From: Gammaproteobacteria bacterium
GTDB taxonomy: Bacteria; Pseudomonadota; Gammaproteobacteria; JAUZRS01
NCBI GenBank assembly: GCA_030949385.1
Contig: JAUZSP010000006.1
Location: 1-64,000, forward strand
DNA length: 64,000 nucleotides
Direction of reading: 5' to 3'
The notes beneath the pieces were generated by a model. It was not told where the DNA came from. It made no database searches and saw only the letters and a program-made list of their open reading frames with translations. Position numbers and translations under genes: made by a program. Each line of letters opens with the position of its first letter. Within the stretch, counting starts at the first letter, position 1. Below are positions 1 to 8,968 of the stretch, piece after piece.

Positions 1-325
<325 letters not shown>

Positions 326-397
326 TGTCTCAGACGGGTGGTTTTGGTTCTTGTTCGCTGCGTTAGCTGTACAAAGTGGCATACATTGGCTATGTTG

Positions 398-411
398 TGT
401 ACATATGTACA
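398..411. promoter_or_regulatory. Palindrome in front of vapC, likely operator
   Basis: A perfect 14-base palindrome, TGTACATATGTACA, ends 16 bases before the vapC start. The half-site TGTACA also occurs alone at 368-373. VapBC operons are normally repressed by the antitoxin or the complex binding such palindromes near the promoter. That this one is the operator is inferred from its position only. Confidence 0.5.
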
Positions 412-427
412 TCAATAATGGTGTTAA

Positions 428-835
428 ATGAGCATTACAGTGGATACTTCTGCTTTGATTGCTGTTATTGGCAATGAAGCATCTAAGAAAAATATTATAG
501 AAATAACAAAGGGTTACTCACTTTGTGCGCCCATTTCAGTTCATTGGGAAATGGGCAATGCGTTTTCTGCTATGTTCAAAAGAAGAAGTTTAAGTCTTGA
601 GATGGCAAAGTTTGCTCTGGCCGCATATCGTGAAATTCCGATCAAGTTTATTGATGTTCCACTTGAGCAAACATTGGAGATTTCTCACGCATTAAATATT
701 TATGCTTATGATGCATACCTTATTCAATGCGCTCAACTTACCAGCACTTCACTGCTTACGTTAGACAAGGGGTTAAAGGTAGCAGCAAAAGCAATGGGGA
801 TTCATATTTTGGAGTTACAAAATGAGAGAATATAG
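428..835 (+). CDS. vapC: VapC-type PIN-domain toxin
   Basis: A 135-residue PIN-domain protein, presumed to be a Mg-dependent ribonuclease toxin of a type II toxin-antitoxin system. The four acidic positions of the PIN active site are visible: D6 in VDTSAL, E41 in HWEMGNAF, D95 in YAYDAYLI and D113 in LTLDKGL. The family cuts tRNA or rRNA; the target of this one cannot be read from sequence. The toxin gene comes first and overlaps its antitoxin gene by 14 bases, the reverse of the classic vapB-vapC order. The module sits between the broken lpd copy and intact lpd, and its AT-rich codons differ from the sucAB-lpd genes around it, which suggests transfer. Confidence 0.85.
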   Translation: MSITVDTSALIAVIGNEASKKNIIEITKGYSLCAPISVHWEMGNAFSAMFKRRSLSLEMAKFALAAYREIPIKFIDVPLEQTLEISHALNIYAYDAYLIQCAQLTSTSLLTLDKGLKVAAKAMGIHILELQNERI

Positions 836-1049
836 CTTTACTGAAGCCCGTCAGAATTTTGCATCTATTTTAGAAGAAGCAAGAAGAGAAGGTGTTGTCT
901 GTATTAAAAAAAGAGATGGAGAGACATTTTATATAAAGCCTGCAATATCGAAGAAATCACCTTTTGATGTTAAAGGTGTTGACCTGGGGATTAGTTCAGC
1001 AGAAATTGTAGATATTGTCAGAGAAGGCAGAGAGCGAAATTACAGCTAA
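822..1049 (+). CDS. vapB: Phd/YefM-like antitoxin partner of VapC
   Basis: A 75-residue antitoxin. The N-terminal part (MREYSFTEARQNFASILEEA) is the typical Phd/YefM DNA-binding fold, in which a short strand is followed by the helix that begins at the TEAR motif. The charged C-terminal third (SSAEIVDIVREGRERNYS) is the likely toxin-binding tail. It should neutralise the PIN toxin encoded just upstream and repress the operon. The start lies inside the end of vapC, so translation is probably coupled. Pairing a Phd-type antitoxin with a PIN toxin is common. Naming it vapB rests on its partner rather than on a VapB-specific fold. Confidence 0.8.
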   Translation: MREYSFTEARQNFASILEEARREGVVCIKKRDGETFYIKPAISKKSPFDVKGVDLGISSAEIVDIVREGRERNYS

Positions 1050-1159
1050 TAAATACTGCGCTGTTTCACTGCGCTGAAAAAAGTGTGAGCCTAGGAGCAG
1101 AAACTGCTTAAGGTTGTCGTGCTACCGACAACGCCTGTCACCCTGGATTTCATCATATT
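1050..1159. other. Spacer between vapB and lpd with a small hairpin
   Basis: This short gap separates two convergent genes. It holds a hairpin with a 7-base stem, GTTGTCG at 1113-1119 and CGACAAC at 1126-1132. No T-run follows on either strand, so it is not a convincing intrinsic terminator. Confidence 0.35.
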
Positions 1160-2581
1160 TCAAGGCAAATGAATCGCTCGTCCATCCAGCGCCAAAGCCG
1201 CTTCATGCAACGCCTCAGACAAGGACGGATGAGCAAACACCATCCGCGTTAGATCATCACAACTGGCCTCCATCTCCATCGCAATCACCGCTTGAGCGAT
1301 CAGCTCGGACGCGTGTGGGCCGATGATGTGTACCCCTAAAATTCGGTCGCTGTCGGCGTGGCTGAGGATTTTTACCGTGCCGTGGCTCTCACACATCACC
1401 TTGGCGCGCCCGTTGGCAGCAAAAGGAAATTGGCCGCTTTTGTAAGGGGTGGCGCTGGTTTTGAGCTGCTCCTCGTTTTGCCCCACCCACGCGATCTCCG
1501 GTTGGGTGTAGATCACCGCTGGAATGTGCTGGTACTCCAACTTGCTCTGCTGACCGGCGATGCGTTCCGCCACCATCACCCCCTCGGCGCTGCCCTTGTG
1601 CGCCAACATCGGCCCGCGCACCACATCGCCGATGGCGTAGATGCCCGGCAGACTGGTGGCGCAGTAACGATCCACATGGATAAAGCCGCGTTCATCCAGT
1701 TGCAGATCCACCTCACTGCTGAAAAGAGTGTCGGTGTTGGGCTGGCGACCCACGGCGGTGATGACCCGATCCACCGTCAGGACGTGTTTGCCTTCGCCGT
1801 CTTCGTAGTGCAGTTTTATGCCGTCATTGGGCTCGGCCTGACAGCTGAGCAGACGCGCATTGAGGCGAATTTCCAGCCCCTGTTTTTGCAGTGCGCGCTG
1901 CGCTTGTTGAGCGATTTGGCGGTCGGTGGTGGTAAGGAATTGATCTTGCGCTTCCAGCAGCGTGACCTTGGCACCGAGGCGTTGCCAAACGCTGCCCAGC
2001 TCCAGACCAATCGCCCCCGCACCGATGATGCCCAGCCGTGGCGGAACCTGCTCCCAACTCAATGCCCCAGCAGAATTGACGATGCGTTGCTCCAGCCACT
2101 TGGCGTTCTCCAGCTCCGTGGGCACGGAGCCTGGAGCGAGAATAACCTGTTCGGCCTGAAAGGTTGTTTCATGGCCGTTGGCATCCATAAAATGGACGTG
2201 ATGTTCAGCGTGTAGGGTGGCATCGCCGTGCAGATGGTCGATTTTATTGGCGCGGAACAGTTGGCTAATGCCCCGGCTGAGGTGGCTGACGATCTGCTCT
2301 TTGCGCTGCATCATCTGTTTCAGATCCAGACGCAGCGTGTCGTGCAAAATGCCGTGCTGCGCCGCCTGTTGTTGCAGCGTTTGGTAGAGCTGCGAGCTTT
2401 CCAGCAGGGCTTTGGAGGGGATGCAGCCCACATTCAGACAGGTTCCCCCCAGCGCCGGTTGCTCACCGCTGCGCCAGCGGTCAAGGCAGAGGGTGTGCAA
2501 GCCCAATTGGGCGCAACGAATGGCGGCGCTGTATCCGGCAGGGCCTGCGCCAATCACAATCACATCGTACGAATGAGCCAT
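1160..2581 (-). CDS. lpd: Dihydrolipoamide dehydrogenase (E3)
   Basis: E3 of the 2-oxoglutarate dehydrogenase complex. It reoxidises dihydrolipoyl groups on E2 with NAD+ through a bound FAD and a redox disulfide. The 473-residue protein has the family's usual length. The N-terminal FAD motif is VIGAGPAGYSAA, the redox pair is in GGTCLNVGCIPSK, and the second Rossmann motif is GIIGAGAIGLELG. The C-terminal dimer-interface His-Glu pair is in FAHPSLSEALHEA. It is the third gene of sucA-sucB-lpd and starts nine bases after the true end of sucB, so it shares that operon's message. A damaged copy of this gene lies at 1-325. Confidence 0.97.
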   Translation of the reverse strand: MAHSYDVIVIGAGPAGYSAAIRCAQLGLHTLCLDRWRSGEQPALGGTCLNVGCIPSKALLESSQLYQTLQQQAAQHGILHDTLRLDLKQMMQRKEQIVSHLSRGISQLFRANKIDHLHGDATLHAEHHVHFMDANGHETTFQAEQVILAPGSVPTELENAKWLEQRIVNSAGALSWEQVPPRLGIIGAGAIGLELGSVWQRLGAKVTLLEAQDQFLTTTDRQIAQQAQRALQKQGLEIRLNARLLSCQAEPNDGIKLHYEDGEGKHVLTVDRVITAVGRQPNTDTLFSSEVDLQLDERGFIHVDRYCATSLPGIYAIGDVVRGPMLAHKGSAEGVMVAERIAGQQSKLEYQHIPAVIYTQPEIAWVGQNEEQLKTSATPYKSGQFPFAANGRAKVMCESHGTVKILSHADSDRILGVHIIGPHASELIAQAVIAMEMEASCDDLTRMVFAHPSLSEALHEAALALDGRAIHLP

Positions 2582-2590
2582 AACAGCCTC

Positions 2591-3815
2591 CTAAAGGTCG
2601 AGCAACATGCGAGCGGGTTGTTCCAACATCTCTTTGATGCTGCGCAAAAACTGCACCGCGCTTTTGCCGTCAATAATGCGGTGATCGTAAGAGAGCGCCA
2701 GATACATCATGGGACGAATCACCACCTGCACCGTTTTCGGCGATGGGGCGCTGTTGAATGCTGTGCATGCCGAGAATGGCGCTCTGCGGTGGGTTGAGAA
2801 TGGGGGTGGACATCAAGGAGCCAAACACACCGCCGTTGGTGATGGTGAAGGTGCCGCCGCTGATGTCGTCGATGCTGAGGCGGTTGTTTTTCGCTTTATC
2901 GGCGTAGGCACTGATCTGTTTTTCCACCTCGGCCAAACTCATGCGCTCGCTGTTGCGCAAAATGGGCACCACCAAGCCGCGCTCGGAGGAGATGGCGACC
3001 CCGATGTCGCAAAAGCCGTGGTAGACCACTTCGTTGCCGTCCAGTGAGGCGTTGATCTCGGGGAAGCGTTTTAGGGCTTCGCTGGCGGCACGGACAAAAA
3101 AGGACATAAAACCGAGGCGGATGTTGTGGCTCTTTTCAAACGCTTCTTGGTAGTTGCTGCGCAGCTCCATCACCGCCGCCATATTGACCTCGTTAAAGGT
3201 GGTCAGCATGGCGGTGTTTTGGGTCACATCCAGCAGTCGTTCGGCGATGCGTGAGCGCAGCCGCGTCATGGGCACTCGTTTGTGCGGACGCTCTTCGGTG
3301 TCCGTCACGCTGCGGGGCTGGGCTTTGGGTGTGGGTTTTTTAACGGCTTCGGTTTTGGTTTCGGCCTTGGGTTGGGTTGGCTCAGGAGCCGATGCGTTTT
3401 TGGGCTGTTGTTCTAGGTGGGCTAACACATCTTGTTTATTAAGACGCTTGGGGTTTTGGCGTGCAATGTCGTGGTGATCCAGATCGTGCTCCAGCAGCAG
3501 CTTGCGTACCGCCGGCCCCATCGCGGGGGTGATGTTTTGGTTGCTGCTTGGGTTGGAGTGTTCAGCGGGGGCTGTGGCGAGGGCTTTGAGGGTGCCGAGC
3601 AGTTGGCCGCTGGTGACGGTCTCATTTTCTGCCAATAGAATCTCTGCCAGTTGGCCGTCGCAGGGCGCAGGCACTTCCAAGACCACTTTGTCGGTCTCCA
3701 GATCCACCAGCGGTTCGTCGCGCTGGATCGTTTCACCGGGTTTTTTATGCCAGCCAACAATCACAGCGTCACTGACAGACTCGGGCAGAGGTGGAACTTT
3801 GATTTCAGTCAACAT
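2591..3815 (-). CDS. sucB: Dihydrolipoyl succinyltransferase (E2), one-base frameshift near its end
   Basis: E2 of the 2-oxoglutarate dehydrogenase complex; it transfers succinyl from lipoyl to CoA. The lipoyl domain is at residues 1-75 with lipoylated K43 in [12 protein letters not shown] Pro/Ala/Lys linker, a subunit-binding domain near 110-145 and the catalytic domain follow. The plain reading frame ends at 2670 with a nonsense tail after IAENG. If one extra base at about 2729-2734 is ignored, the frame continues as [20 protein letters not shown] and stops at 2591, giving 407 residues, the normal length. The catalytic His and Asp of DHRIIDG lie beyond the shift, so an uncorrected product would be inactive. 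sucA is upstream and lpd downstream. A sequence error is the simplest explanation. Confidence 0.9.
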
Positions 3816-3833
3816 GATGAATCCTTGTGGTTG

Positions 3834-6668
3834 TTATTCGTGCCCCAGAGCCGCACGGAGCAGATCTTTGAGTTGTTGGGCGTGCAGGCTGGGATAACCG
3901 ACGGCGGGGGCGGCGGAGGCTGGGCGACCGGCGTAGCTTAAATAGTGGGGCTTGGGCAGCAGTTTGCGAATGTGATGCTGGCTGGAGTACCACGCGCCTT
4001 GGTTCATCGGCTCCTCTTGGCACCAGTAAAAGGCTTCTGCATTGGGGTAGCGTTGCAGTTGTTTCTCCAGCTCTTTGCGCGGAAAGGGGTAGAGCTGCTC
4101 GATGCGAATTAGGGCGACGTTGTCCAATTTCAGAGTGCGGCGCTGTTGCAGCAGTTCGTAATAGACCTTGCCGGAGCAGAGCACGATGCGTGTTACCGCC
4201 TCGTCGGGCAGCGGATCTACTTCTGCGATCACGTTTTGGAAATGCCCTTTGGCCAATTCGTTCAGGCTACTGGTGGCCAGCTTGTGGCGCAGCAGGCTTT
4301 TGGGCGACATCACCACCAAGGGTTTGCGGTAGGGGCGCAGCATCTGGCGGCGCAGCAGGTGGAATATTTGTGCGGGGGTGGTGGGGATGCAGACCTGCAT
4401 GTTGTGTTCGGCGCAGAGTTGCAGATAACGCTCCAGCCGTGCTGAGCTGTGTTCCGCGCCTTGGCCTTCGTAGCCGTGGGGCAGCAGCATGACCAAGTTG
4501 CAGAGCCGCCCCCATTTGGCTTCGCCGGAGCTGATGAACTGGTCGATGACCACTTGAGCGCCGTTGGCAAAGTCACCAAACTGCGCCTCCCAGATGACCA
4601 AGTGGTCGGGGCTGGTGGCGGAGTAACCGTACTCAAAGGCCAGCACCGCCTCTTCGCTGAGCAAGGAATCGATGACCAGAAAGTTACTCTCCACCTCTTT
4701 GAGGTTGCGCAGCGGCACGTAACTTTCGCCGTTTTGCTGGTTGTGCAGCACGGCGTGACGATGGAAAAAGGTGCCACGGCCACTGTCTTGACCGCAGAGG
4801 CGGATGGAGTAGTTCTGTTTCAGTAGGGTGGCGTAGGCGAGGGTTTCAGCGTAGCCCCAGTCGATGGGCAGTGCGCCTGCGCTCATTTTGCGCCGGTCGT
4901 CGCGGATTTTCTCCACCCGAGGGTGCAAGGTGAAGCCCTGTGGCAGTTGGTGCAGTTGGCTGGCCAATTCGCGCAGGTGCGCCAGATCGTAGCGGCTGTC
5001 GTGGTGGACGTTCCATTTGTGGCCTTTGAAGCGTCGCCAATCGAGGCCGTATTGCTGGATAAAGGCGGGGTCGAGGATTTGATGCGGGGCGACGCTGCCG
5101 CCCTGTTCTAATTGTGTGCGGTAGGTTTCGATCATCTGTTCCGCTTCGCCGCTTTGAATCACCCCCTCTTGCGCCAGTTTTTGCGCGTAGAGGGCGCGGG
5201 TGGTGGGCATGGAGCGGATGTGTTTGTACATCATCGGTTGGGTGGCGGAGGGTTCGTCTGCTTCGTTGTGACCCTGGCGGCGATAACAGACCAGATCAAT
5301 GATCACGTCTTTTTTAAAGGCCATGCGGTAGTCCAGCGCCAACTGGGTGACAAACAGCACCGCTTCGGGGTCGTCGCCGTTGACGTGAAAGACCGGCACA
5401 TTGATCATTTTGGCGATGTCGGTGCAGTAGAACGTGGAGCGCGTGTCTTGCACGTTGCTGGTGGTGAAACCGATCTGGTTGTTGATGACGATGTGAATCG
5501 TGCCTTTGGTGGAAAAGCCCCGCGACTGCGATAGGCTGAGGGTCTCCATCACCACTCCTTGTCCGGCAAAAGCGGAGTCACCGTGAATGGATATGGGCAG
5601 CACCGTGTCGCCGTGGGGGTCGTTGCGGCGATCTTGACGCGCGCGTACCGAGCCTTCCACCATCGGTGCGACGATCTCCAGATGTGAGGGGTTAAAGGCC
5701 AGCACCAGATGCACGTTTTTGCCGCTGGTGTGCATGTCCGATGAGAAGCCTTGATGGTATTTAACGTCGCCGTCGCTGTGGCGCTGGGTGTGTTGGCCTT
5801 CAAATTCGGAGAAGAGGGCGGCGGGGGTTTTGCCCAAAATATTGATCAGCATATTAAGCCGCCCTCGGTGTGCCATGCCGATGACGATCTCTTCTACGCC
5901 CTTGCTGCCCGCCCGTTCGATCAACTCGGACATCATCGGAATCAGGCTCTCGCCCCCTTCCAGTGAGAAGCGTTTTTGGCCGACGTATTTGGCGTGCAGG
6001 TAGCGTTCAATGCCTTCGGCGGCGGTGAGGCGTTGCAATAGCCAGCGGCGCGTTGCGTGGTTGACTTTGGGGTGCGCTTGCACACTTTCGATGCGGTGTT
6101 GCAGCCAGCGTTTGTCTTCGGTTTCAAGAATGTGCATGTATTCAAAACCGATGCTGCTGCCGTAGGTGCGCTGCAAGGCGTGCAGAATTTCTTGCAAGGT
6201 GGCTTCGACGGGGCCGACCCATGAGCCGGTTTGAAAGACCGTTTCGAGGTCGTTTTTGGTCAATTGGTGGTAGGCGAGGGTCAGCTCTGAAAGATTGGCG
6301 GAGATGGCGTTGCCCAGTGGGTTGCAACTGGCGGCTTGGTGGCTGAAAAACCGGTAGGCGTTGATGAGTTGCAACACCCGCACCTGTTGGCGTTCGTGTG
6401 CCAAGCTGATGTTGCAGTTGCTGCCTGCGTTTTGGCTGCTGTCGGCAAAGCGGTAGAACTGTTGGCGGATTTCCGCTTCTGAAATTTCAGCGGGGGCGTG
6501 TGGGTCTTTTTTCGGCAGTCGGTCAAAATGCTGTCGCCATTGCAGGTCGAGGGCGTTGGGGTTGCTTAGGTACTGCTCGTACTGCTGTTCTAGGTAGGCG
6601 CTGTTGGCTCCGTTGAGGTAGGAGTCGGGTTCGGTGCTGGGGTGTGCGTTGTTATCCCTGTCGCTCAT
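3834..6668 (-). CDS. sucA: 2-oxoglutarate dehydrogenase E1 component
   Basis: E1 of the 2-oxoglutarate dehydrogenase complex, a thiamine-diphosphate enzyme that decarboxylates 2-oxoglutarate and loads succinyl onto E2 lipoyl groups. The start at 6668 (MSDRDNNAH) has a strong GGAGG ten bases upstream. The frame can be extended to 6686 but that start lacks such a site. The 944-residue product has the usual length. The N-terminal E2-binding segment (SYLNGANSAYLEQQYEQYL), the active-site segments GMAHRGRLNML and HGDSAFAGQGVVMETL, and the C-terminal transketolase-like part (QFGDFANGAQVVIDQF) are all visible. It heads the sucA-sucB-lpd operon; sdh and sucCD genes are not next to it. Confidence 0.96.
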   Translation of the reverse strand: MSDRDNNAHPSTEPDSYLNGANSAYLEQQYEQYLSNPNALDLQWRQHFDRLPKKDPHAPAEISEAEIRQQFYRFADSSQNAGSNCNISLAHERQQVRVLQLINAYRFFSHQAASCNPLGNAISANLSELTLAYHQLTKNDLETVFQTGSWVGPVEATLQEILHALQRTYGSSIGFEYMHILETEDKRWLQHRIESVQAHPKVNHATRRWLLQRLTAAEGIERYLHAKYVGQKRFSLEGGESLIPMMSELIERAGSKGVEEIVIGMAHRGRLNMLINILGKTPAALFSEFEGQHTQRHSDGDVKYHQGFSSDMHTSGKNVHLVLAFNPSHLEIVAPMVEGSVRARQDRRNDPHGDTVLPISIHGDSAFAGQGVVMETLSLSQSRGFSTKGTIHIVINNQIGFTTSNVQDTRSTFYCTDIAKMINVPVFHVNGDDPEAVLFVTQLALDYRMAFKKDVIIDLVCYRRQGHNEADEPSATQPMMYKHIRSMPTTRALYAQKLAQEGVIQSGEAEQMIETYRTQLEQGGSVAPHQILDPAFIQQYGLDWRRFKGHKWNVHHDSRYDLAHLRELASQLHQLPQGFTLHPRVEKIRDDRRKMSAGALPIDWGYAETLAYATLLKQNYSIRLCGQDSGRGTFFHRHAVLHNQQNGESYVPLRNLKEVESNFLVIDSLLSEEAVLAFEYGYSATSPDHLVIWEAQFGDFANGAQVVIDQFISSGEAKWGRLCNLVMLLPHGYEGQGAEHSSARLERYLQLCAEHNMQVCIPTTPAQIFHLLRRQMLRPYRKPLVVMSPKSLLRHKLATSSLNELAKGHFQNVIAEVDPLPDEAVTRIVLCSGKVYYELLQQRRTLKLDNVALIRIEQLYPFPRKELEKQLQRYPNAEAFYWCQEEPMNQGAWYSSQHHIRKLLPKPHYLSYAGRPASAAPAVGYPSLHAQQLKDLLRAALGHE

Positions 6669-6954
6669 GGTGCGCGGTTCCTCCACGGTTTCTCGCTCTT
6701 ATGATCATGACTGCTAAAGTAGTGCCATAACGGATCAGGTGGTGAATTAAACGAAGTATAGACCGTGATGGTGGGCGGTTACGACCGGTTTTGTTGCTAA
6801 GTGGGATCGAAGCCACTGTTTTGGGGTGGTTGCAGCGATTATCGTTGTTCTTGTAGAGTCACTGCACCTGTTTCGGTACGGGTTATTGGCGAAAAGGAAA
6901 AAAACTTATGAGAAAAATTCAATACAGCTTGGATTCAACCAATAAGTGCACAAC
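6669..6954. other. Divergent intergenic region, sucA and hicAB
   Basis: About 290 bases between the divergent sucA and hicA genes. It must carry the sucA promoter on the minus strand, but I could not pick a confident -35/-10 pair. A 16-codon frame begins at 6908 after an AAAGGA stretch; I give it no weight. No RNA gene or repeat is visible. Confidence 0.4.
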
Positions 6955-6982
6955 TTGACAATGGTATCAATAATGATACTAT
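6955..6982 (+). promoter_or_regulatory. hicAB promoter with built-in operator palindrome
   Basis: A consensus -35 TTGACA at 6955-6960 is followed after 16 bases by a -10 TACTAT at 6977-6982. Between and partly over them lies the inverted repeat GTATCA-ATAA-TGATAC (6964-6979). A repressor bound there would block RNA polymerase, as expected for autoregulation by HicB. The predicted transcript start falls at or within a base or two of the hicA ATG at 6989, so the message may be leaderless. Confidence 0.75.
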
Positions 6983-6988
6983 TTAGTA

Positions 6989-7240
6989 ATGGCTGGTGTA
7001 TCTAAAATTTTAAAAGAAATGAAGTCGAATCCTAATGGGATTCGATTTAACGATCTGCAAAAAGTGTGTGAGCATTTTTTCGGAAAACCACGGCAGAGTG
7101 GCAGCAGTCACTGTGTTTATAAAACGCCGTGGCCGAGTGATCCACGCGTAAATATTCAAAATAAAAAAGGCAAAGCTAAACCCTATCAGGTAAAGCAAGT
7201 ATTACTTGCTGTAGAAAAAATTGAGGTGCAGCATGATTGA
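6989..7240 (+). CDS. hicA: HicA mRNA-interferase toxin
   Basis: An 83-residue HicA-family toxin, a small double-stranded-RNA-binding-like fold that cleaves mRNA. The family's catalytic histidine is probably the H in GSSHCVYKTPWP, following the basic GKPRQSGSSH segment. The N-terminal part (FNDLQKVCEHFFG) fits the usual helix. It is slightly longer than the compact 60-residue HicA proteins but within range. hicB follows with an 8-base overlap, so the pair is translationally linked. There is no ribosome-binding site before the ATG, consistent with the leaderless transcript predicted from the promoter. Confidence 0.85.
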   Translation: MAGVSKILKEMKSNPNGIRFNDLQKVCEHFFGKPRQSGSSHCVYKTPWPSDPRVNIQNKKGKAKPYQVKQVLLAVEKIEVQHD

Positions 7241-7562
7241 TGAAATTGAAAAATATACCTATCGTGTAATGTGGTCTGAAGAAGATGGAGAGTTTGTTGG
7301 TTTGTGTGCCGAGTTTCCTAGCCTTAGTTGGTTGGATTCTAGCTCAACTGAAGCTTTAAAAGGAATACAAGCCGTTGTAAAAGAGTGTGTGGTTGATATG
7401 TCCAATAATCAAGAAAAAATACCAACGGCTCTGTCTGCACGTAAGTTTAGCGGTAAGTTTATGGTGCGAGTCCCTCCAGAAGTTCATCGCAACCTTGCTG
7501 TAGAAGCGGCTGAGTCTGGAGTCAGTTTAAACCGCATCGCAAGTGTTAAACTGGCTCATTAA
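7233..7562 (+). CDS. hicB: HicB antitoxin
   Basis: A 109-residue HicB antitoxin. The N-terminal half has the partly degraded RNase-H-like HicB fold (YRVMWSEEDGEFVGLCAEFP). The C-terminal half (FMVRVPPEVHRNLAVEAAESGVSLNRIASVKL) is an Arc/CopG-type ribbon-helix-helix DNA-binding domain. The start at 7233 (MIDEIEK) has GAGGTG a few bases upstream; a longer frame from 7221 would add four residues (MRCS). The RHH domain fits binding to the GTATCA/TGATAC palindrome in the promoter. After the gene, 7563-7758 holds no gene I can support. Confidence 0.88.
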   Translation: MIDEIEKYTYRVMWSEEDGEFVGLCAEFPSLSWLDSSSTEALKGIQAVVKECVVDMSNNQEKIPTALSARKFSGKFMVRVPPEVHRNLAVEAAESGVSLNRIASVKLAH

Positions 7563-7758
7563 TTTGATAACAAATTAGATTTTAGTCTCTTTTTTCGGTT
7601 TTCATTAGAAGGGCTAATAATTTTTCTTTACCGAAAACCCACCGTTCGGTGTGGCAACCACGACATGCTCAATGGGTTTCTTTTGATTCAAAATAGAGGG
7701 GGAGCCAGTTGAATCGGCAGCTGTGTTAATGATGTTTGGTTTGGCAAGGTTTGAAATT

Positions 7759-8091
7759 ATGGGTACAGAGTTAACGCTGTTTTTATTGGTGCTGGTGGTC
7801 TGGTTCTGGTGGGGCGGTACAAAAGCGCGTGAAAATGCGATGCGACGAGCGCAGCAGGTGTGTGAGCGGCAGAGCGTGCAGTTGTTGGATGGCAGTGTGA
7901 TGTTGAATCAGATGCGCCTGAAACGAGACGCAGCGGGAGCGATTCGGGTGGCGCGCCTCTATCGCTTTGATTTCAGCCTCGATGGGGTGGAACGTCAACA
8001 AGGTTATGTGTTGCTGCTGGGTGAGCGGGTGATGGATGTGCGTTTTCCACGCATCGAAGCGCCAGAGAATGCCTCAAGGGACGCGCCATGA
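7759..8091 (+). CDS. DUF3301-like membrane-anchored protein
   Basis: A protein of about 110 residues with one N-terminal membrane helix (LTLFLLVLVVWFWWG), then a basic segment (KARENAMRRAQQVCERQ) and a small predominantly beta domain (VQLLDGSVMLNQMRLKRD...YRFDFSLDG). The pattern fits the DUF3301 family of uncharacterised gammaproteobacterial proteins; this assignment is from memory of the family. The frame is open to 7723, but MGTELTL at 7759 starts just before the helix and is preferred. It overlaps the next gene by four bases, so the two are co-translated. Function unknown. Confidence 0.65.
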   Translation: MGTELTLFLLVLVVWFWWGGTKARENAMRRAQQVCERQSVQLLDGSVMLNQMRLKRDAAGAIRVARLYRFDFSLDGVERQQGYVLLLGERVMDVRFPRIEAPENASRDAP

Positions 8092-8435
8092 GTTTGGAAG
8101 CCAATCTCACGCGGGTTTTGACCTATGCACGTAAAATTAATACGGCGATTGTAGTGGCGGCGTTCAGCGGCTATTTTTTGGCCGCCTACGCTTGGAGCGA
8201 GGGTCAGAGCTTGGGGGCGGTGGTGATTGCCACCTTGGGTTATCTGCTGTTTCGTTCATTGGGGCAGATCAGTTTTAATCTGACTTGGCAGCATTTTCAG
8301 TCACAAAAAGAGTGTGCGGCGTTGTTTCATTATCTAGATGCAAATAATTTGCGTTGGAGTAAAGAGAAATTGCTGGCACTGTTTCAACAAGAAAAGATCA
8401 ATAACAGTTTTACTAACGGAGAGAATAAAAAATGA
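8088..8435 (+). CDS. Small two-helix membrane protein, unknown function
   Basis: A 115-residue protein with two likely transmembrane segments (about residues 17-34, [20 protein letters not shown], and 41-60, [19 protein letters not shown]), followed by a soluble C-terminal tail of about 50 residues. I do not recognise a family. It overlaps the DUF3301-like gene upstream by four bases and the YchJ-like gene downstream by four bases. The three genes therefore form one tightly coupled operon, which hints at related roles at the membrane. Confidence 0.6.
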   Translation: MSLEANLTRVLTYARKINTAIVVAAFSGYFLAAYAWSEGQSLGAVVIATLGYLLFRSLGQISFNLTWQHFQSQKECAALFHYLDANNLRWSKEKLLALFQQEKINNSFTNGENKK

Positions 8436-8923
8436 GTAATTGCGCTTGTGGATCAAAAAAATCATACGATGAGTGTTGTGGTGTTTACATCAGCGGAGCG
8501 CAAAAAGCGCCCACCGCCGAGGCGTTGATGCGTTCACGTTACACCGCTCACACGATGGCGGATATGGAGTACATCGTAAAAACCCAGCATGAAAAAACCC
8601 GCGCGGAGATTGATCTGGAACAGACCCGCAGTTGGGCGGAGGAGTCGGAGTGGTTAGGGCTGGAGATCGTCAACACGGAAAAAGGCCAGCCCGATGATGA
8701 GCAAGGATTGATTGAATTTATTGCTCATTACAATTACAAAGGCAACCGTGAAGCACATCACGAAGAGAGCCTTTTTCAGCGCGAAGGCGATGAGTGGTTT
8801 TTCTTAGATGCTCGTGCGCCAAAAGTCTCTCAGGTGCGCCGTGCTGAGGCCAAAGTGGGGCGTAATGACCCTTGTCCTTGTGGGAGTGGCAAAAAGTATA
8901 AGAAGTGCTGTGGTAAGGCGTAA
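8432..8923 (+). CDS. YchJ-like protein with two SEC-C metal-binding motifs
   Basis: A 163-residue YchJ/UPF0225-type protein. It has a cysteine cluster at the N terminus ([14 protein letters not shown]) and a textbook SEC-C zinc motif at the C terminus ([19 protein letters not shown]). Between them is the YchJ central domain ([20 protein letters not shown], then EWFFLDAR). SEC-C motifs bind zinc and, in SecA, contact SecB and ribosomes. The role of YchJ proteins themselves is not settled. It is the last gene of a three-gene coupled operon and is followed by a tRNA gene on the other strand. Confidence 0.85.
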   Translation: MSNCACGSKKSYDECCGVYISGAQKAPTAEALMRSRYTAHTMADMEYIVKTQHEKTRAEIDLEQTRSWAEESEWLGLEIVNTEKGQPDDEQGLIEFIAHYNYKGNREAHHEESLFQREGDEWFFLDARAPKVSQVRRAEAKVGRNDPCPCGSGKKYKKCCGKA

Positions 8924-8968
8924 GGATGCTGATTGATAAGCAGTATAAGGCTATTTTGGATGTGAAAT

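Noticed and set aside
1358-2215. A 285-codon plus-strand frame
   Set aside because: It is the antisense shadow of lpd, which has full family motifs on the minus strand.
6908-6958. A 16-codon frame before hicA
   Set aside because: Too short, overlaps the -35 box of the hicAB promoter, and has no recognisable role.
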